Below are positions 34,627-43,554 of a stretch of 64,000 nt of DNA, in pieces. The translations under genes and the position numbers were made by a program. This stretch comes from Qipengyuania_B sp965214525. GTDB lineage: Bacteria > Pseudomonadota > Alphaproteobacteria > Sphingomonadales > Sphingomonadaceae. Location of the stretch: assembly GCA_965214525.1 (NCBI GenBank), contig OZ243959.1, forward strand, positions 2,170,001 to 2,234,000, given 5' to 3'. The notes beneath the pieces are model-generated. The model saw only the letters and a program-made list of their open reading frames with translations. It searched no databases and had not been told where the DNA came from. Within the stretch, counting starts at the first letter, position 1. Each line of letters begins with the position of its first letter.

Positions 34627-35483
34627 AAGGGGGTGAAGTCGAGGCCGATGTCCGCCGCCGGCGCGCTTTGGGTCAATCGTCCGACGGACACATAATCGAC
34701 ACCCGTTGCGGCCTTCGCCTCGATCGTATGCAGGTCGATCCCTCCGCTGGCTTCGGTAGGGACACGGCGAGCGACGATAGCGACCGCCTTGCGCAAGGTC
34801 GGCGGGTCCATGTTGTCGAGCAGCAACCGGGTCGCACCGGCAGCCAGGGCCGGCTCTATCTGGTCGAGCCGGTCGACCTCGCAGATGACCTCCGACACGC
34901 CGGCGGCCCGTGCGCGCCGCACCGCCTCGCCGACGGACCCGGCTACGAGGACGTGATTGTCCTTGATCATCGCCACGTCCCACAAGCCCATCCGGTGATT
35001 GCTGCCGCCGCCCTTGCGCACGGCGTATTTCTCGAGGTGTCGCAGGCCCGGTATGGTCTTGCGGGTATCGAGCAGGGTGCAATCGGGATTGGCCATGGCG
35101 CGCACATACTGGCGGACCATCGTCGCGATGCCGGACAGGTGCTGCACGGTATTGAGCGCGCTGCGTTCCGCCGTCAGCATTGCGCGGGCATTTCCGGTCA
35201 GCCGCATGAGATCGGTCCCGGCCGGTACGGGGTCGCCGTCTTCCACCAGCAGATCGATGATGATGTCCGGATCGAGCGCACGGAAAAACGCTTCCGCGAT
35301 GGGCAGCCCGGCGACCACGATCGCATCGCGGCTGTCCATCGTACCCGAGAAGCGCGCATCGGCGGGAATGACGGTGCTGCTGGTAACGTCCCGGCCGCCG
35401 CCCGGCATGCCTTCGCCCAGGTCCTCGGCCAAAGTTTCGCGCACGAAGCGATCGAGATCGAAGCCGGGCAGGGCGAAAGTCAT
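34623..35483 (-). CDS. nadC: nicotinate-nucleotide pyrophosphorylase
   Basis: This is quinolinate phosphoribosyltransferase, the third step of de novo NAD synthesis. The 286-residue protein contains EDLGEGMPGGGRDVTSSTVI, the substrate motif LLDTRKTIPGLRHLEKYAVR, GGGSNHRMGLWDVAMIKDNH and the C-terminal EASGGIDLHTI with VDYVSVG. ATG 35483 (MTFALPG) is preferred over a TTG three codons earlier. No nadA or nadB lies nearby. Confidence 0.96.
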   Translation of the reverse strand: MTFALPGFDLDRFVRETLAEDLGEGMPGGGRDVTSSTVIPADARFSGTMDSRDAIVVAGLPIAEAFFRALDPDIIIDLLVEDGDPVPAGTDLMRLTGNARAMLTAERSALNTVQHLSGIATMVRQYVRAMANPDCTLLDTRKTIPGLRHLEKYAVRKGGGSNHRMGLWDVAMIKDNHVLVAGSVGEAVRRARAAGVSEVICEVDRLDQIEPALAAGATRLLLDNMDPPTLRKAVAIVARRVPTEASGGIDLHTIEAKAATGVDYVSVGRLTQSAPAADIGLDFTPL

Positions 35484-35496
35484 CCGGCTCAACGGG

Positions 35497-35604
35497 TCAC
35501 TCGACTGCGTCGATCAAGCCGGCGCTGCCATCCACGCAGCCGCCCGAATCGCGCGAGACCATGCTGCGGGGTCCGTCGCCCATGCCGGGGCATTCAGCGC
35601 CCAT
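35497..35604 (-). CDS. possible 35-residue small protein
   Basis: A short frame between the LytTR regulator and nadC, on their strand, starts MGAECPGMGDGPRSMVSRDS and contains two cysteines. An in-frame stop lies four codons upstream. An AGGA is present but only about two bases before the ATG, which is too close. The GC-rich third positions are the only positive sign. It may equally be untranslated leader of nadC. Confidence 0.2.
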   Translation of the reverse strand: MGAECPGMGDGPRSMVSRDSGGCVDGSAGLIDAVE

Positions 35605-35622
35605 ATCCTCGCAACCCCATGC

Positions 35623-36423
35623 TCAATGGACGAAGCGTGCGACCACGTCACGATACGAGCGGGATACCTTCACCTCGGCGCCGGAATCGAGGACCAGGAA
35701 GCATTCACCATTGGTGTGCGGCTTGACCTGGCGGACCAGGTTGAGGTTCACGATGGTCGATCGATGCACGCGCTGGAAGGTGCGCGGATCCAGCCGCCGC
35801 TCCAAGTCCTTCATCGTTTCGCGCAGGATCAGCGAATTGTCGCCGGTATAAATGCACATGTAATCGCCCGCCGCCTCGATATGTTCGATGGAATCGACCT
35901 CGACGCGGAATATCTGTCCCCGGTCCTTCACGTTGATGAGCTTTTCGAAACGGTCGGCGCTTTCCGCGGCCGTCTGGTCGACGAACTCCTCGGCCGCGCT
36001 TGGAGCGACTTCCGACAGGACGTTCATCAGTTTCTCGGCCTCTTCGGACGAGCGCTTTTCCGCCAACCGGTTGCGCACGCGTTCGATGGTATCGGCCAGA
36101 CGGTCCTCATCCACCGGCTTCATGAGATAATTCACCGCGTTGGCTTCGAACGCCCGGATCGCGTGTTCCTGATAGGCGGTGACGAACACGAATAGCGGGG
36201 GTTCGATGTCCATCACCCCCTGCACCACGCTGAACCCGTCGAAGCCGGGCATCTGGATATCGAGAAAAACGAGGTCGGGCTTTTCCGTCTTGATCATGCG
36301 GATCGCCTCGCGTCCGTTGGCGCAGGTTCCGATGATGGCGATGTCGTCATACCGTTGCAGCCGCAATTCCAGCCCTTGGATGGCGAGTTTCTCGTCATCG
36401 ACGAGGATGGTTCGGATGGTCAT
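35623..36423 (-). CDS. LytTR-family response regulator
   Basis: This 266-residue regulator has an N-terminal receiver domain (acidic pair D9-D10, phospho-acceptor D55 in LVFLDIQMPG, conserved Lys in LMKPVD) and a C-terminal LytTR DNA-binding domain (VDSIEHIEAAGDYMCIYTGD, FQRVHRSTIVNLNLV). A linker of about 60 residues rich in glutamate separates them. It is the partner of the histidine kinase encoded upstream, whose stop overlaps this start by four bases. Targets unknown. Confidence 0.94.
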   Translation of the reverse strand: MTIRTILVDDEKLAIQGLELRLQRYDDIAIIGTCANGREAIRMIKTEKPDLVFLDIQMPGFDGFSVVQGVMDIEPPLFVFVTAYQEHAIRAFEANAVNYLMKPVDEDRLADTIERVRNRLAEKRSSEEAEKLMNVLSEVAPSAAEEFVDQTAAESADRFEKLINVKDRGQIFRVEVDSIEHIEAAGDYMCIYTGDNSLILRETMKDLERRLDPRTFQRVHRSTIVNLNLVRQVKPHTNGECFLVLDSGAEVKVSRSYRDVVARFVH

Positions 36424-37649
36424 GAAGTCATTCCAGAATGGTTGTGCAAAGGGGCGGCAAGAACATCCAGGGTCGCGGGTCTTTCATCCCGCACACGGCT
36501 GGCGGGGCGGGCGGCGGTTTCCCGGTCTTCCCCCGCCACCGCATAGGGCAGTTCGATGGTGACGGCGAATCCGCCCTCGTCCGGCTCCCGTATCTCGAAC
36601 ACATGCTCGTCGCCATAGGCCTGGGTTAGTCGGTTGCGGATATTGTCCAGGCCGACACCGGTGCTGGTGACACCGTGGTTTTTCCTCGCATGGCCATGGG
36701 AACGGCGGGCATAGGCTGCGGTAACATCGTCGGCGATGCCCGGCCCGGTATCGCTGACGACCACGCGCAGCCGGTTGCCCACCCGCTGCGCCAGAACGCT
36801 GATCTTGGCGCCTTCTTCCTGCGGCGAAACCGCGTATTTGATGGCGTTCTCTACCAGTGGCTGCAACAAGAGTGACGGCAGGCAGGCATCGGCCGCCTCA
36901 TGGCTGATCCGGAACGAGGTCTTCAGCCGCTCTTCGAAACGCATTCGCTCGATATCAAGATACAGCTTCAGCGTTTCGACCTCCTGCGCGACCGTCACCG
37001 TGCCTCCGGGCTGCGCGATGAGCGTGTGGCGCAGGAAAGAAGACAGCCGGATCAACATGGCATTCGCCGCTTCGCTCTGCTTCAGCAGCACCAGCGTGCT
37101 GATCGAATTGAGCGTGTTGAACAGGAAGTGCGGGTTCAACTGGTAGCGCAGCATCGCGAGTTGCGCGCTGGCCGCCTGTGCCTCCAGCCGCACGAGGCTG
37201 TCGGCCTGCTGCTCGATCTTGAGATAGAAATTGATCGCGTAATAAAGGGCCGACCAGGCACCCAGCAGGATCAGATCGAAGAAGAACACCCCCACCAGCA
37301 GCGTCGCGATGCTGGTGTCGCGGTCGGGCCGATACAGCGTGATCACCCAGCTATCGATAAAAGCGAGCAGGCTGACCGCGATCGCGAGCGCCAGCGCCGA
37401 TAGCCCCCAGGTGACGAACGGCCGGCGATTGATCAATTGCCGGTACACCACCGACAGGATCAGACTGATCGAGAAGCCGGTAATCATCTCGATCATGATG
37501 ACGATGAGGAAATCGAAATCCTGCCGCCCGGCAAAGGCCGAGGCGGAACGCAGCACCAGCGCCCCGCCCCAGCCGATGAAGTTCAATTGCCAGAAGGCGC
37601 GGTTCTTGTTGTCGAAGAACGGCGTGGGTTGGATCGGCAGGACGGCCAT
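36420..37649 (-). CDS. LytS/YehU-type sensor histidine kinase
   Basis: The 409-residue membrane kinase has four spans in the first 145 residues, a short coiled coil, then the His_kinase box QLNPHFLFNTLNS with phospho-acceptor H174. The HATPase_c domain follows (LLLQPLVENAIKYAV, VVSDTGPGIAD, GVGLDNIRNRL). The C-terminal 50 residues after the ATPase domain are low-complexity. I chose ATG 37649 (MAVLPIQP); the frame runs much further upstream but only over non-coding DNA and the opposite HD-domain gene. The membrane segments have little periplasmic loop, so the signal may be sensed in the membrane. Confidence 0.92.
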   Translation of the reverse strand: MAVLPIQPTPFFDNKNRAFWQLNFIGWGGALVLRSASAFAGRQDFDFLIVIMIEMITGFSISLILSVVYRQLINRRPFVTWGLSALALAIAVSLLAFIDSWVITLYRPDRDTSIATLLVGVFFFDLILLGAWSALYYAINFYLKIEQQADSLVRLEAQAASAQLAMLRYQLNPHFLFNTLNSISTLVLLKQSEAANAMLIRLSSFLRHTLIAQPGGTVTVAQEVETLKLYLDIERMRFEERLKTSFRISHEAADACLPSLLLQPLVENAIKYAVSPQEEGAKISVLAQRVGNRLRVVVSDTGPGIADDVTAAYARRSHGHARKNHGVTSTGVGLDNIRNRLTQAYGDEHVFEIREPDEGGFAVTIELPYAVAGEDRETAARPASRVRDERPATLDVLAAPLHNHSGMTS

Positions 37650-37718
37650 AACCGCCCCTCTAGCGCAATTGTATCGCATCGCGCCAGTTGCTACACTGTC
37701 CGTCATTGGAGAGAGCAG

Positions 37719-38345
37719 ATGGATGTGACCGAACAAACGATGCATGGAATGGCCGAGCGCGCTCATGGCCGGGCGGCGTTTCGCGAAATGAAGGAAGGCA
37801 CGGCCGAAGACTGGCAGCTCATCGGTGGCGAATACCGCGCCTTCGCCAAGGGCTTGCCCGACCGGGTGCTCGCCCATCTCAAATTGCTCGATGGAGATTT
37901 CGGCGGCTTCCCGGTCTGCCGGCTTGAGCATTCGCTGCAAACCGCGACACGGGCGCACCGCGACGGGCGGGACGAGCCGTATGTCGTCATGGCGTTGTTG
38001 CACGATATGGGCGACACGCTGGGCAGCTACAATCACCCCGAAGTGGCCGCCTCGATCATCAAGCCCTTCGTCAGCGAAGAATTGCACTGGATCTGCCAGA
38101 ATCATGGTGCGTTTCAGGGGTATTACTACTTCCACTTCCTCGGCATGGATCAGCACGCGCGCGACAAGTTCCTCGACAATCCGCATTACGAGGCTTGCCG
38201 CGAGTTCTGCGAGAAATACGATCAGGCGGCGTTCGATCCGGACTATGCGAGCGAACCGCTGGAGTTCTTCGAGCCGATGGTGCGCCGAGTAATGGCCAAA
38301 CCGCTCGATTCGCTTTACGCAAAGGCGGTAGCCGAGAACGCCTGA
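37719..38345 (+). CDS. HD-domain protein, MIOX/PhnZ-like
   Basis: This 208-residue protein has the HD metal site in CRLEHSLQTATRAHRDGRDE and ALLHDMGDTLG, followed by NHPEVAASIIKPF and QNHGAFQGYYY. The spacing resembles the mixed-valence di-iron oxygenases related to myo-inositol oxygenase and PhnZ rather than a nucleotide phosphohydrolase; this is inference from motif layout. No phosphonate or inositol genes lie nearby. It is divergent from the histidine kinase, and its last base directly abuts the convergent protease gene. Confidence 0.7.
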   Translation: MDVTEQTMHGMAERAHGRAAFREMKEGTAEDWQLIGGEYRAFAKGLPDRVLAHLKLLDGDFGGFPVCRLEHSLQTATRAHRDGRDEPYVVMALLHDMGDTLGSYNHPEVAASIIKPFVSEELHWICQNHGAFQGYYYFHFLGMDQHARDKFLDNPHYEACREFCEKYDQAAFDPDYASEPLEFFEPMVRRVMAKPLDSLYAKAVAENA

Positions 38346-39317
38346 CTAGGGCAGTTGCCGGCGGAATCGGGCGCGCCAGTCCGCCCCTCCGGTTTCGGCG
38401 ACGGAAGAGGCTATCAGCGGCAATTCTGTCTCGATGAACTGCAGCCGCTCGTCCCACCCGTCATGCGTGCGCTTGCGGAACAGGCCGCCATCATTGCCCG
38501 GACCCCACCGGCGCATGAAGCGGGCCGCGGCTTCGGGTGGATAGCCGGCATTGGCGAGCAGCCACGGCATCAACCGGTCCGCTTCGCGCTCGGTCGTCCG
38601 AATGTGCGACTGCCTGCGACCCATCACGTCAAGCCAATCGCGGTGACGCAGCAGATTATGCGCCAGTTCGTGCGCGATGGCCGCGGCGAACTCTGCTTCG
38701 GGATAGGCGAACCCGGGAAACTCCGCGCCGATCAGCACGCGCTGACCTTCGGCGATGGCGCGTTCCCCCGAGCCGGTCAGTTCGAAGCGAGAGGGGCACG
38801 TGGGTATCGGGTTGATCCTGGCGATGTTCGTCGCACCGGTCGGATCGACCCAGCCAATCGAAACCGGCGCCGCCATTGCCGCTTGCCGATCGATGGCATC
38901 ATGGATGGCCGCGACGCGCTGCCAGCTTGGACCGGTCGGCGGGTAACGGGTTGCCAGATCTTGATCGTTCACGCTTGTCAGCGCCGCATTGGCGCGCATT
39001 CCCGCGCTATCGGCTGGCGAACCGGGCGCGACGGCCTGCACGGCGATATCCCCCCGCAAGCCGAATGCTTCGCGCACCGCGGCAGGATCGTCGTAGCTAA
39101 GGACATCGTGCAGCAACAGGCCGAGCGCCGGGCGCGCCTCGTCGCAATAGGCCGCGTTGCCTGCCGTCAACCGCCAGCCGACGGCGAACAGCCTTGCTTC
39201 CTTCGCCTGCCATTCGTGAAGCGCGGCGATCGTCTCCGCCGCGGAAGGCTGCGCAAATGCCGGCGACAATGCGATAGGACACGAGGCCAGCACGATCGCT
39301 GGCAACCACGAACGCAT
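38346..39317 (-). CDS. periplasmic M48-like metallopeptidase with PDZ-like segment
   Basis: The 323-residue protein begins with a signal peptide ending SPAFAQ. A PDZ-like segment follows (IAVQAVAPGSPADSAGMRAN), then the zinc motif AHELAHNLLRH and the third ligand in READRLMPWLL. It is the last gene of a five-gene minus-strand cluster devoted to envelope proteins and hydrolases. Its ATG shares one base with the DsbA-like gene stop (TGATG). The substrate is unknown; the PDZ part suggests binding to exposed C-termini. Confidence 0.8.
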   Translation of the reverse strand: MRSWLPAIVLASCPIALSPAFAQPSAAETIAALHEWQAKEARLFAVGWRLTAGNAAYCDEARPALGLLLHDVLSYDDPAAVREAFGLRGDIAVQAVAPGSPADSAGMRANAALTSVNDQDLATRYPPTGPSWQRVAAIHDAIDRQAAMAAPVSIGWVDPTGATNIARINPIPTCPSRFELTGSGERAIAEGQRVLIGAEFPGFAYPEAEFAAAIAHELAHNLLRHRDWLDVMGRRQSHIRTTEREADRLMPWLLANAGYPPEAAARFMRRWGPGNDGGLFRKRTHDGWDERLQFIETELPLIASSVAETGGADWRARFRRQLP

Positions 39318-40027
39318 CAGCCCGGGCCGTTGGCTTCGAGCGCGTTGCGCAGCCGATCGTAACCCACCGCCCCCTCGATCACCGTATCGCCCGCCACCCA
39401 GCTTGGGGTGCCGCTAAACCCTAGTCGCTGCGCCAGAGCCATATTGCTGGCAATCTCGCGCGAAACCGCGGAAGACCCGGCAACCCGGCGTGCGCGCGCC
39501 ATGTCGAGGCCGGCCGAACGTGCAGCCTGTTCGATGCTGTCCTCGCTGGGAGGACCGTAGGCGAACATGGCATGATAGAATGCATCGTATTTGCCCTGCT
39601 CGGCCGCTGCCAGGCTCATTCGCGCGGCTGGCTCGCTCCCGTCGAAGATTGGCCATTCGCGGATGATTACCTTCAGGTCCGGATCGGCGGTGACCAGGCG
39701 TTCCACATCGGCAACGCTCGCTTTGCAATAGCCGCATGCATAATCGGTGAATTTGATGAGCGTCCTGGAACCGTTGGGGTTACCGATAACCGCACCGGGG
39801 AAGGGCTGCTGCAACGATGGTCCTATCTCGGCCAATTGCCTCTCCGCCTCGCCCGCTTGCAGCGCCTCTGCCATTTGCGGCAGAATTTCGGGGTTCGCGA
39901 CGAGATAGTCGCGGGTATGGTGATCGCCGAACCCGCTTATCGACCACAGGGCGGCCCCGCCGAAACCTGCAAGAAGCGCGACGATCGCGGTCGACCCCAG
40001 GCGTGCCGCTGTCGAACCCGCTGCCAT
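39317..40027 (-). CDS. DsbA-family thiol oxidoreductase (Com1-like)
   Basis: A 236-residue protein anchored by an N-terminal span (LGSTAIVALLAGFGGAALWS). The thioredoxin fold carries the active-site CGYC in FTDYACGYCKASV and the cis-proline in FSGTPSWVAG. An N-terminal oligomerisation-type helix (NPEILPQMAEALQAGEAERQ) is typical of the Com1/ScsC-like group, which can act as periplasmic disulfide isomerases. It sits three bases after the M48-TPR gene, suggesting joint envelope protein quality control. Confidence 0.88.
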   Translation of the reverse strand: MAAGSTAARLGSTAIVALLAGFGGAALWSISGFGDHHTRDYLVANPEILPQMAEALQAGEAERQLAEIGPSLQQPFPGAVIGNPNGSRTLIKFTDYACGYCKASVADVERLVTADPDLKVIIREWPIFDGSEPAARMSLAAAEQGKYDAFYHAMFAYGPPSEDSIEQAARSAGLDMARARRVAGSSAVSREIASNMALAQRLGFSGTPSWVAGDTVIEGAVGYDRLRNALEANGPG

Positions 40028-40030
40028 GTG

Positions 40031-41398
40031 TCAGCGCCGCTCTTTCTCGCGTTCGAGTGCGCCGCGCGCTTCCATGCCGATATCCTGCGCCCTGATCCAG
40101 TCGGGCGAGCCCACCGGCAAATTGGCTTCGGCCGCGCCGGCGCTGCGGATGGCGGCAATATATTCGCGCCGCAGCACCTGCTGCTCTGCGCTTGCGAGCA
40201 TCGCGCGCGGCTCGTCCCCCTGTGCTGCATAAGCGACGCCCAGCTGATACCAGGCGAACGGGTTCTCACGATCCCTTGCCACGGACGCCCGAAGCACCCT
40301 TATCGCCTCCTCATGGTGCGACGGATCCTCGGTCGCGATCAATGCGTGGCCGAAGATCGAACCGATCAGCGGCTGGTTACCGGTAAGATAGGTGGCTTCG
40401 CGCAACGGTTCCAAGGCTTCTTCCGGCCGCCCGGATTCGAGCAAGACCTGTCCGCGCAGTTCCAGGAAGTACGGGTCGTCGGGCGCCATCGCCAGCAGGG
40501 CATCGCTTTCATGCAGCGATCGTTCTGGCATCGCCGCCTTGTGATAGGCATAAGCGCGCGCATAGGCGGCTTCGAGCGAGTTGTCGCTTTCCGGATAGTC
40601 GCGCAGCGTGCGCTCAGGATCGGCGAGGTAGCCGGACAATTTGGCCTTCACGCGCGAGAACCTCGCTTGCAGCGCCGCATCGTCGGGCGCGTTCCACGCA
40701 GGATCGCGCACGTAATCCTCGCGCAGGCGCTGGATGCGGTCGCTCGATAGCGGGTGCGTCTGGACGAATTCCGTATCGTCGTTGCGCCGATAGCCACGGC
40801 GGGAAATCTCGCCCTGCAACTTGCGGAAGAAACTGATGGAGCCGCGCCCGGAAATGCCGGCGTCGGAGAGGTATTGCACGCCCGCCGCATCGGCGCTTGC
40901 TTCCTGTACGCGGGTGAACGCCAGGAACTTGCCCATCGCCGCGCGTTGGCCCGCCATCATGATGCCGGGTGCGACTTCTCCCGCTCCGGCTGCGGCGGCC
41001 GCTACGCCCAGGAGCATGGAAAGCAGGCTGATATTCGCCGCGCTGCCCATCCCCTCGGAATAGCGATTGATATGTCCGCCAGTGATGTGGCCAAGCTCGT
41101 GGGCGATCACCCCCTGAACCTCGTTGGCGGTATCGGCTGCCTCGATCAAACCGCTATGGATGTAAATGGCTTGCCCGCCCGCCACGAAGGCGTTGATCGA
41201 CGGGTCATTGATGAGGATGATGTCCACATTGCCCGGTTCCAGCCCGGCCGCCTCGACCAGGGGGGCGGCCATCTCCTCGAACAGCGCCTCCGTCTCGGCG
41301 TCGCGCAGGATGGATTGGGCAAGGGCGGGGCGGGCGCCCAGCAGCAGCAGCGCGAGGAACGCCGTCAGGTGAGCGGTCAGGCGAAAGGATAGGCGCAT
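40031..41398 (-). CDS. BepA-like M48 metalloprotease with TPR domain
   Basis: The 455-residue periplasmic protease has a signal peptide ending ARPALAQ, the M48 domain with VIAHELGHITGGHINR and the third ligand in QEASADAAG, and a C-terminal TPR region (YFLELRGQVLLESGRPEEAL, NPFAWYQLGVAYAAQGDEP). This is the layout of BepA/YfgC, which clears stalled LptD and BAM substrates at the outer membrane. A DsbA-type gene directly downstream fits, since LptD maturation needs disulfide exchange. Confidence 0.9.
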   Translation of the reverse strand: MRLSFRLTAHLTAFLALLLLGARPALAQSILRDAETEALFEEMAAPLVEAAGLEPGNVDIILINDPSINAFVAGGQAIYIHSGLIEAADTANEVQGVIAHELGHITGGHINRYSEGMGSAANISLLSMLLGVAAAAAGAGEVAPGIMMAGQRAAMGKFLAFTRVQEASADAAGVQYLSDAGISGRGSISFFRKLQGEISRRGYRRNDDTEFVQTHPLSSDRIQRLREDYVRDPAWNAPDDAALQARFSRVKAKLSGYLADPERTLRDYPESDNSLEAAYARAYAYHKAAMPERSLHESDALLAMAPDDPYFLELRGQVLLESGRPEEALEPLREATYLTGNQPLIGSIFGHALIATEDPSHHEEAIRVLRASVARDRENPFAWYQLGVAYAAQGDEPRAMLASAEQQVLRREYIAAIRSAGAAEANLPVGSPDWIRAQDIGMEARGALEREKERR

Positions 41399-41407
41399 GC
41401 CTGCCGT

Positions 41408-42373
41408 CTAGTCCTCATCGCGCTGAATGGGAACTGAAGCCGGCCTGCCCGCATGCTCGCGCAGGAATGGCGCGACGGTATCGAGCACCGCGCCATCCCG
41501 CTCGAAGGGTTTCGAAAAAGCCATGATGATCCCCGCGTGGGACATGTCCGGGAAAACCTCCGCAGTGAATTCGCCGCCCGCATCCGCCATCGCCTGCGCC
41601 AGCGCGCGAGTGTTGCGCGGTCGCACCACGGTGTCGCCCGCTCCGCTCAGCAACAATAGCGGTGGGGCACCGGGCCGGGCGAAGCGGATGGGTTGCGTGG
41701 CGGCTGAATCCGTCGCGTGGCCGAAGGCATTGCGCGACGAATCGCGGGTAAAGGGGTGAAAATCGTACGGACCGGCCAACCCCACCACCCCGGCAAGACG
41801 CGATTGCGGGACACCGGCCTGCGCCAGCCAGCGCGGCTCCAAGGCCAGCATCACGGCGTTGTAGGCTCCTGCCGAATGGCCCATGAGAACCACCTTATCA
41901 GCCGCCACCCTGTTTGCCGGAGCAATCGCCAGCACGCTGCGCAGTCCGGCAGCACTGTCTTCAAGCATCGCCGGGTAACGCCCGTCGGGTACCAACCGGT
42001 AACCGACCAGTGCGGTCGCATAGCCCAGCCGCCCCAGCGTGCGGGCAATGAAGCGGTATTCTTCCGGCGCGCCGGAATGCCACCCGCCGCCATGGTAGAA
42101 TACGACGAGCGGGGCGGGGCCGGATGCGGTTTCAGGCCGCCAAAGCTCGAAATGCTGGCTCGGGTGTTCTCCGTAAGACGCGCGTGCGGCCAACTCGACT
42201 TGGTTTTCGCCGCCGAAGCGCAGGTCGATCCATTCGAGCGTCGCGGCAGAACCCGCCGATACCGCCCAGCGCCAGAAGGCGAAGATTGCCAAGGCCAGGA
42301 GAACCACGACGATCAAGGCGATGCGCAGCCCGCGCCGCTTCGCATGAGGTGCCGTAGGTCGGTCCTGCGTCAT
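41408..42373 (-). CDS. alpha/beta-hydrolase, membrane-anchored
   Basis: This 321-residue hydrolase has one N-terminal span (GLRIALIVVVLLALAIFAFW), so the catalytic domain should face the periplasm. Motifs: oxyanion hole HGGGWHSG, nucleophile elbow GHSAGAYNAV, acid region GDTVVRP and the histidine in MSHAGIIM. It looks like a BD-FAE/esterase type. I chose ATG 42373 (MTQDRPTAPH). It lies 9 bases before the M48-TPR gene and 29 bases after the App1 gene in the same minus-strand cluster. Confidence 0.87.
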   Translation of the reverse strand: MTQDRPTAPHAKRRGLRIALIVVVLLALAIFAFWRWAVSAGSAATLEWIDLRFGGENQVELAARASYGEHPSQHFELWRPETASGPAPLVVFYHGGGWHSGAPEEYRFIARTLGRLGYATALVGYRLVPDGRYPAMLEDSAAGLRSVLAIAPANRVAADKVVLMGHSAGAYNAVMLALEPRWLAQAGVPQSRLAGVVGLAGPYDFHPFTRDSSRNAFGHATDSAATQPIRFARPGAPPLLLLSGAGDTVVRPRNTRALAQAMADAGGEFTAEVFPDMSHAGIIMAFSKPFERDGAVLDTVAPFLREHAGRPASVPIQRDED

Positions 42374-42402
42374 CTTGAGAATCCCGCTCCCGGGCTGCCA
42401 CG

Positions 42403-43509
42403 TTACGACGAACCCGGCGCATGTTCCACCGTTCTTACCAGCGTTTCCGCTTCGCGATCGCCTTCCAGATCGAGTTGCGCGATGAATGCCTCTCCGGTTG
42501 CGTAGGTGTCCCCAAGCCATAGCGGAACGCCGGCGTCTTCGATCGCTGCCTTCGCGGCAAGTTCGTCTGCCGTCATCGCTTCGCCGGCAAGCCGGACGAA
42601 CACGGCGCGGATCCGTTGCGGATGCGTTGCCACCGTGTGTCCGAATGCGGTGAGGTCGCCTTGCGTATCGTCACCGATCAGAACGAATTTCGTGGCCGGA
42701 TAGAACGCCAGGAGGCGTTCGATGGCCGCGGTCTTGTGCGCCCCGTGCCCTTTGGAACCAAGCGTGGCACGGTCCAGCGCCCAATCGCGCAGCATCATCG
42801 GACCCAAAGGCAGGCCGCGGCTGCGCTGGAACGCCACCAGATACGAGAACAGGTTCCAGGGGCTGGACGAGATGTAGAAGAATGGATTGCTGCCCGCGCG
42901 GTGTCGTTCGCCGGTATGCGAATCGCCTTCCCCCTCGTCATGCATCGCGCCGCCACCCAGGGCGGTGTAGAACAGGTCCGCACCCGGCACCAGCACCCGT
43001 TCCTCGGGCAGTTCGGCAAGAATGCGGCGCCAGTTGCGCGCCAACTTGCCGATCCCGCCGGTGATGCCGGTTTCAATGATCGTGTCGTCGATATCGGAGA
43101 TTACCGCAAAGCGCGCACCCGCCCCGGGGATCAGGACATGCCCATCCACCGCCTTCGCGCCATCGCGATTGTGCCAATGGAAGGTCACCGTTTCCCATTC
43201 GCTGCTGGATGGCGCACTGCGCGGGTTGTCGCAGGTGACATCGAACACCACGAACCCCTCGTCGTCGCTCCGCTGCGTCCAGGTCTGGGCGGTGCCGTCG
43301 GCCGCACGTATCTCCAGCGTAACCGCCACATCCATCACCTCGCGCGAGGCGAACTGCCGGACCATGGTGCGAAACGCCTGCCATCGCCCGCCACCGGCGA
43401 ACATGGCAGGGCGGGATCGCAGCACGCGGGCGGTGATCCGCACCCGCGCAGCATCGCGATAGCCGAAATAGGGTTGTACGCGCGCCGGCGGGCCTAGGAG
43501 GAATTCCAT
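42403..43509 (-). CDS. App1-family (DUF2183) phosphatase
   Basis: This 368-residue protein of the App1 family includes a yeast phosphatidate phosphatase. The HAD-type catalytic motif DIDDTIIETGI is present, followed by SSSPWNLFSYLVAF, LKDW-type RDWALDRA, and the second acidic motif FVLIGDDTQGD. An N-terminal beta-rich domain of about 140 residues is typical. It may dephosphorylate a lipid such as phosphatidate, but bacterial substrates have not been settled. First gene of the cluster running to 38346. Confidence 0.87.
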   Translation of the reverse strand: MEFLLGPPARVQPYFGYRDAARVRITARVLRSRPAMFAGGGRWQAFRTMVRQFASREVMDVAVTLEIRAADGTAQTWTQRSDDEGFVVFDVTCDNPRSAPSSSEWETVTFHWHNRDGAKAVDGHVLIPGAGARFAVISDIDDTIIETGITGGIGKLARNWRRILAELPEERVLVPGADLFYTALGGGAMHDEGEGDSHTGERHRAGSNPFFYISSSPWNLFSYLVAFQRSRGLPLGPMMLRDWALDRATLGSKGHGAHKTAAIERLLAFYPATKFVLIGDDTQGDLTAFGHTVATHPQRIRAVFVRLAGEAMTADELAAKAAIEDAGVPLWLGDTYATGEAFIAQLDLEGDREAETLVRTVEHAPGSS

Positions 43510-43554
43510 GCCGCCGTGGGCTAGCGATGCTCGCGTCGAAAGGCCAACACTTCG

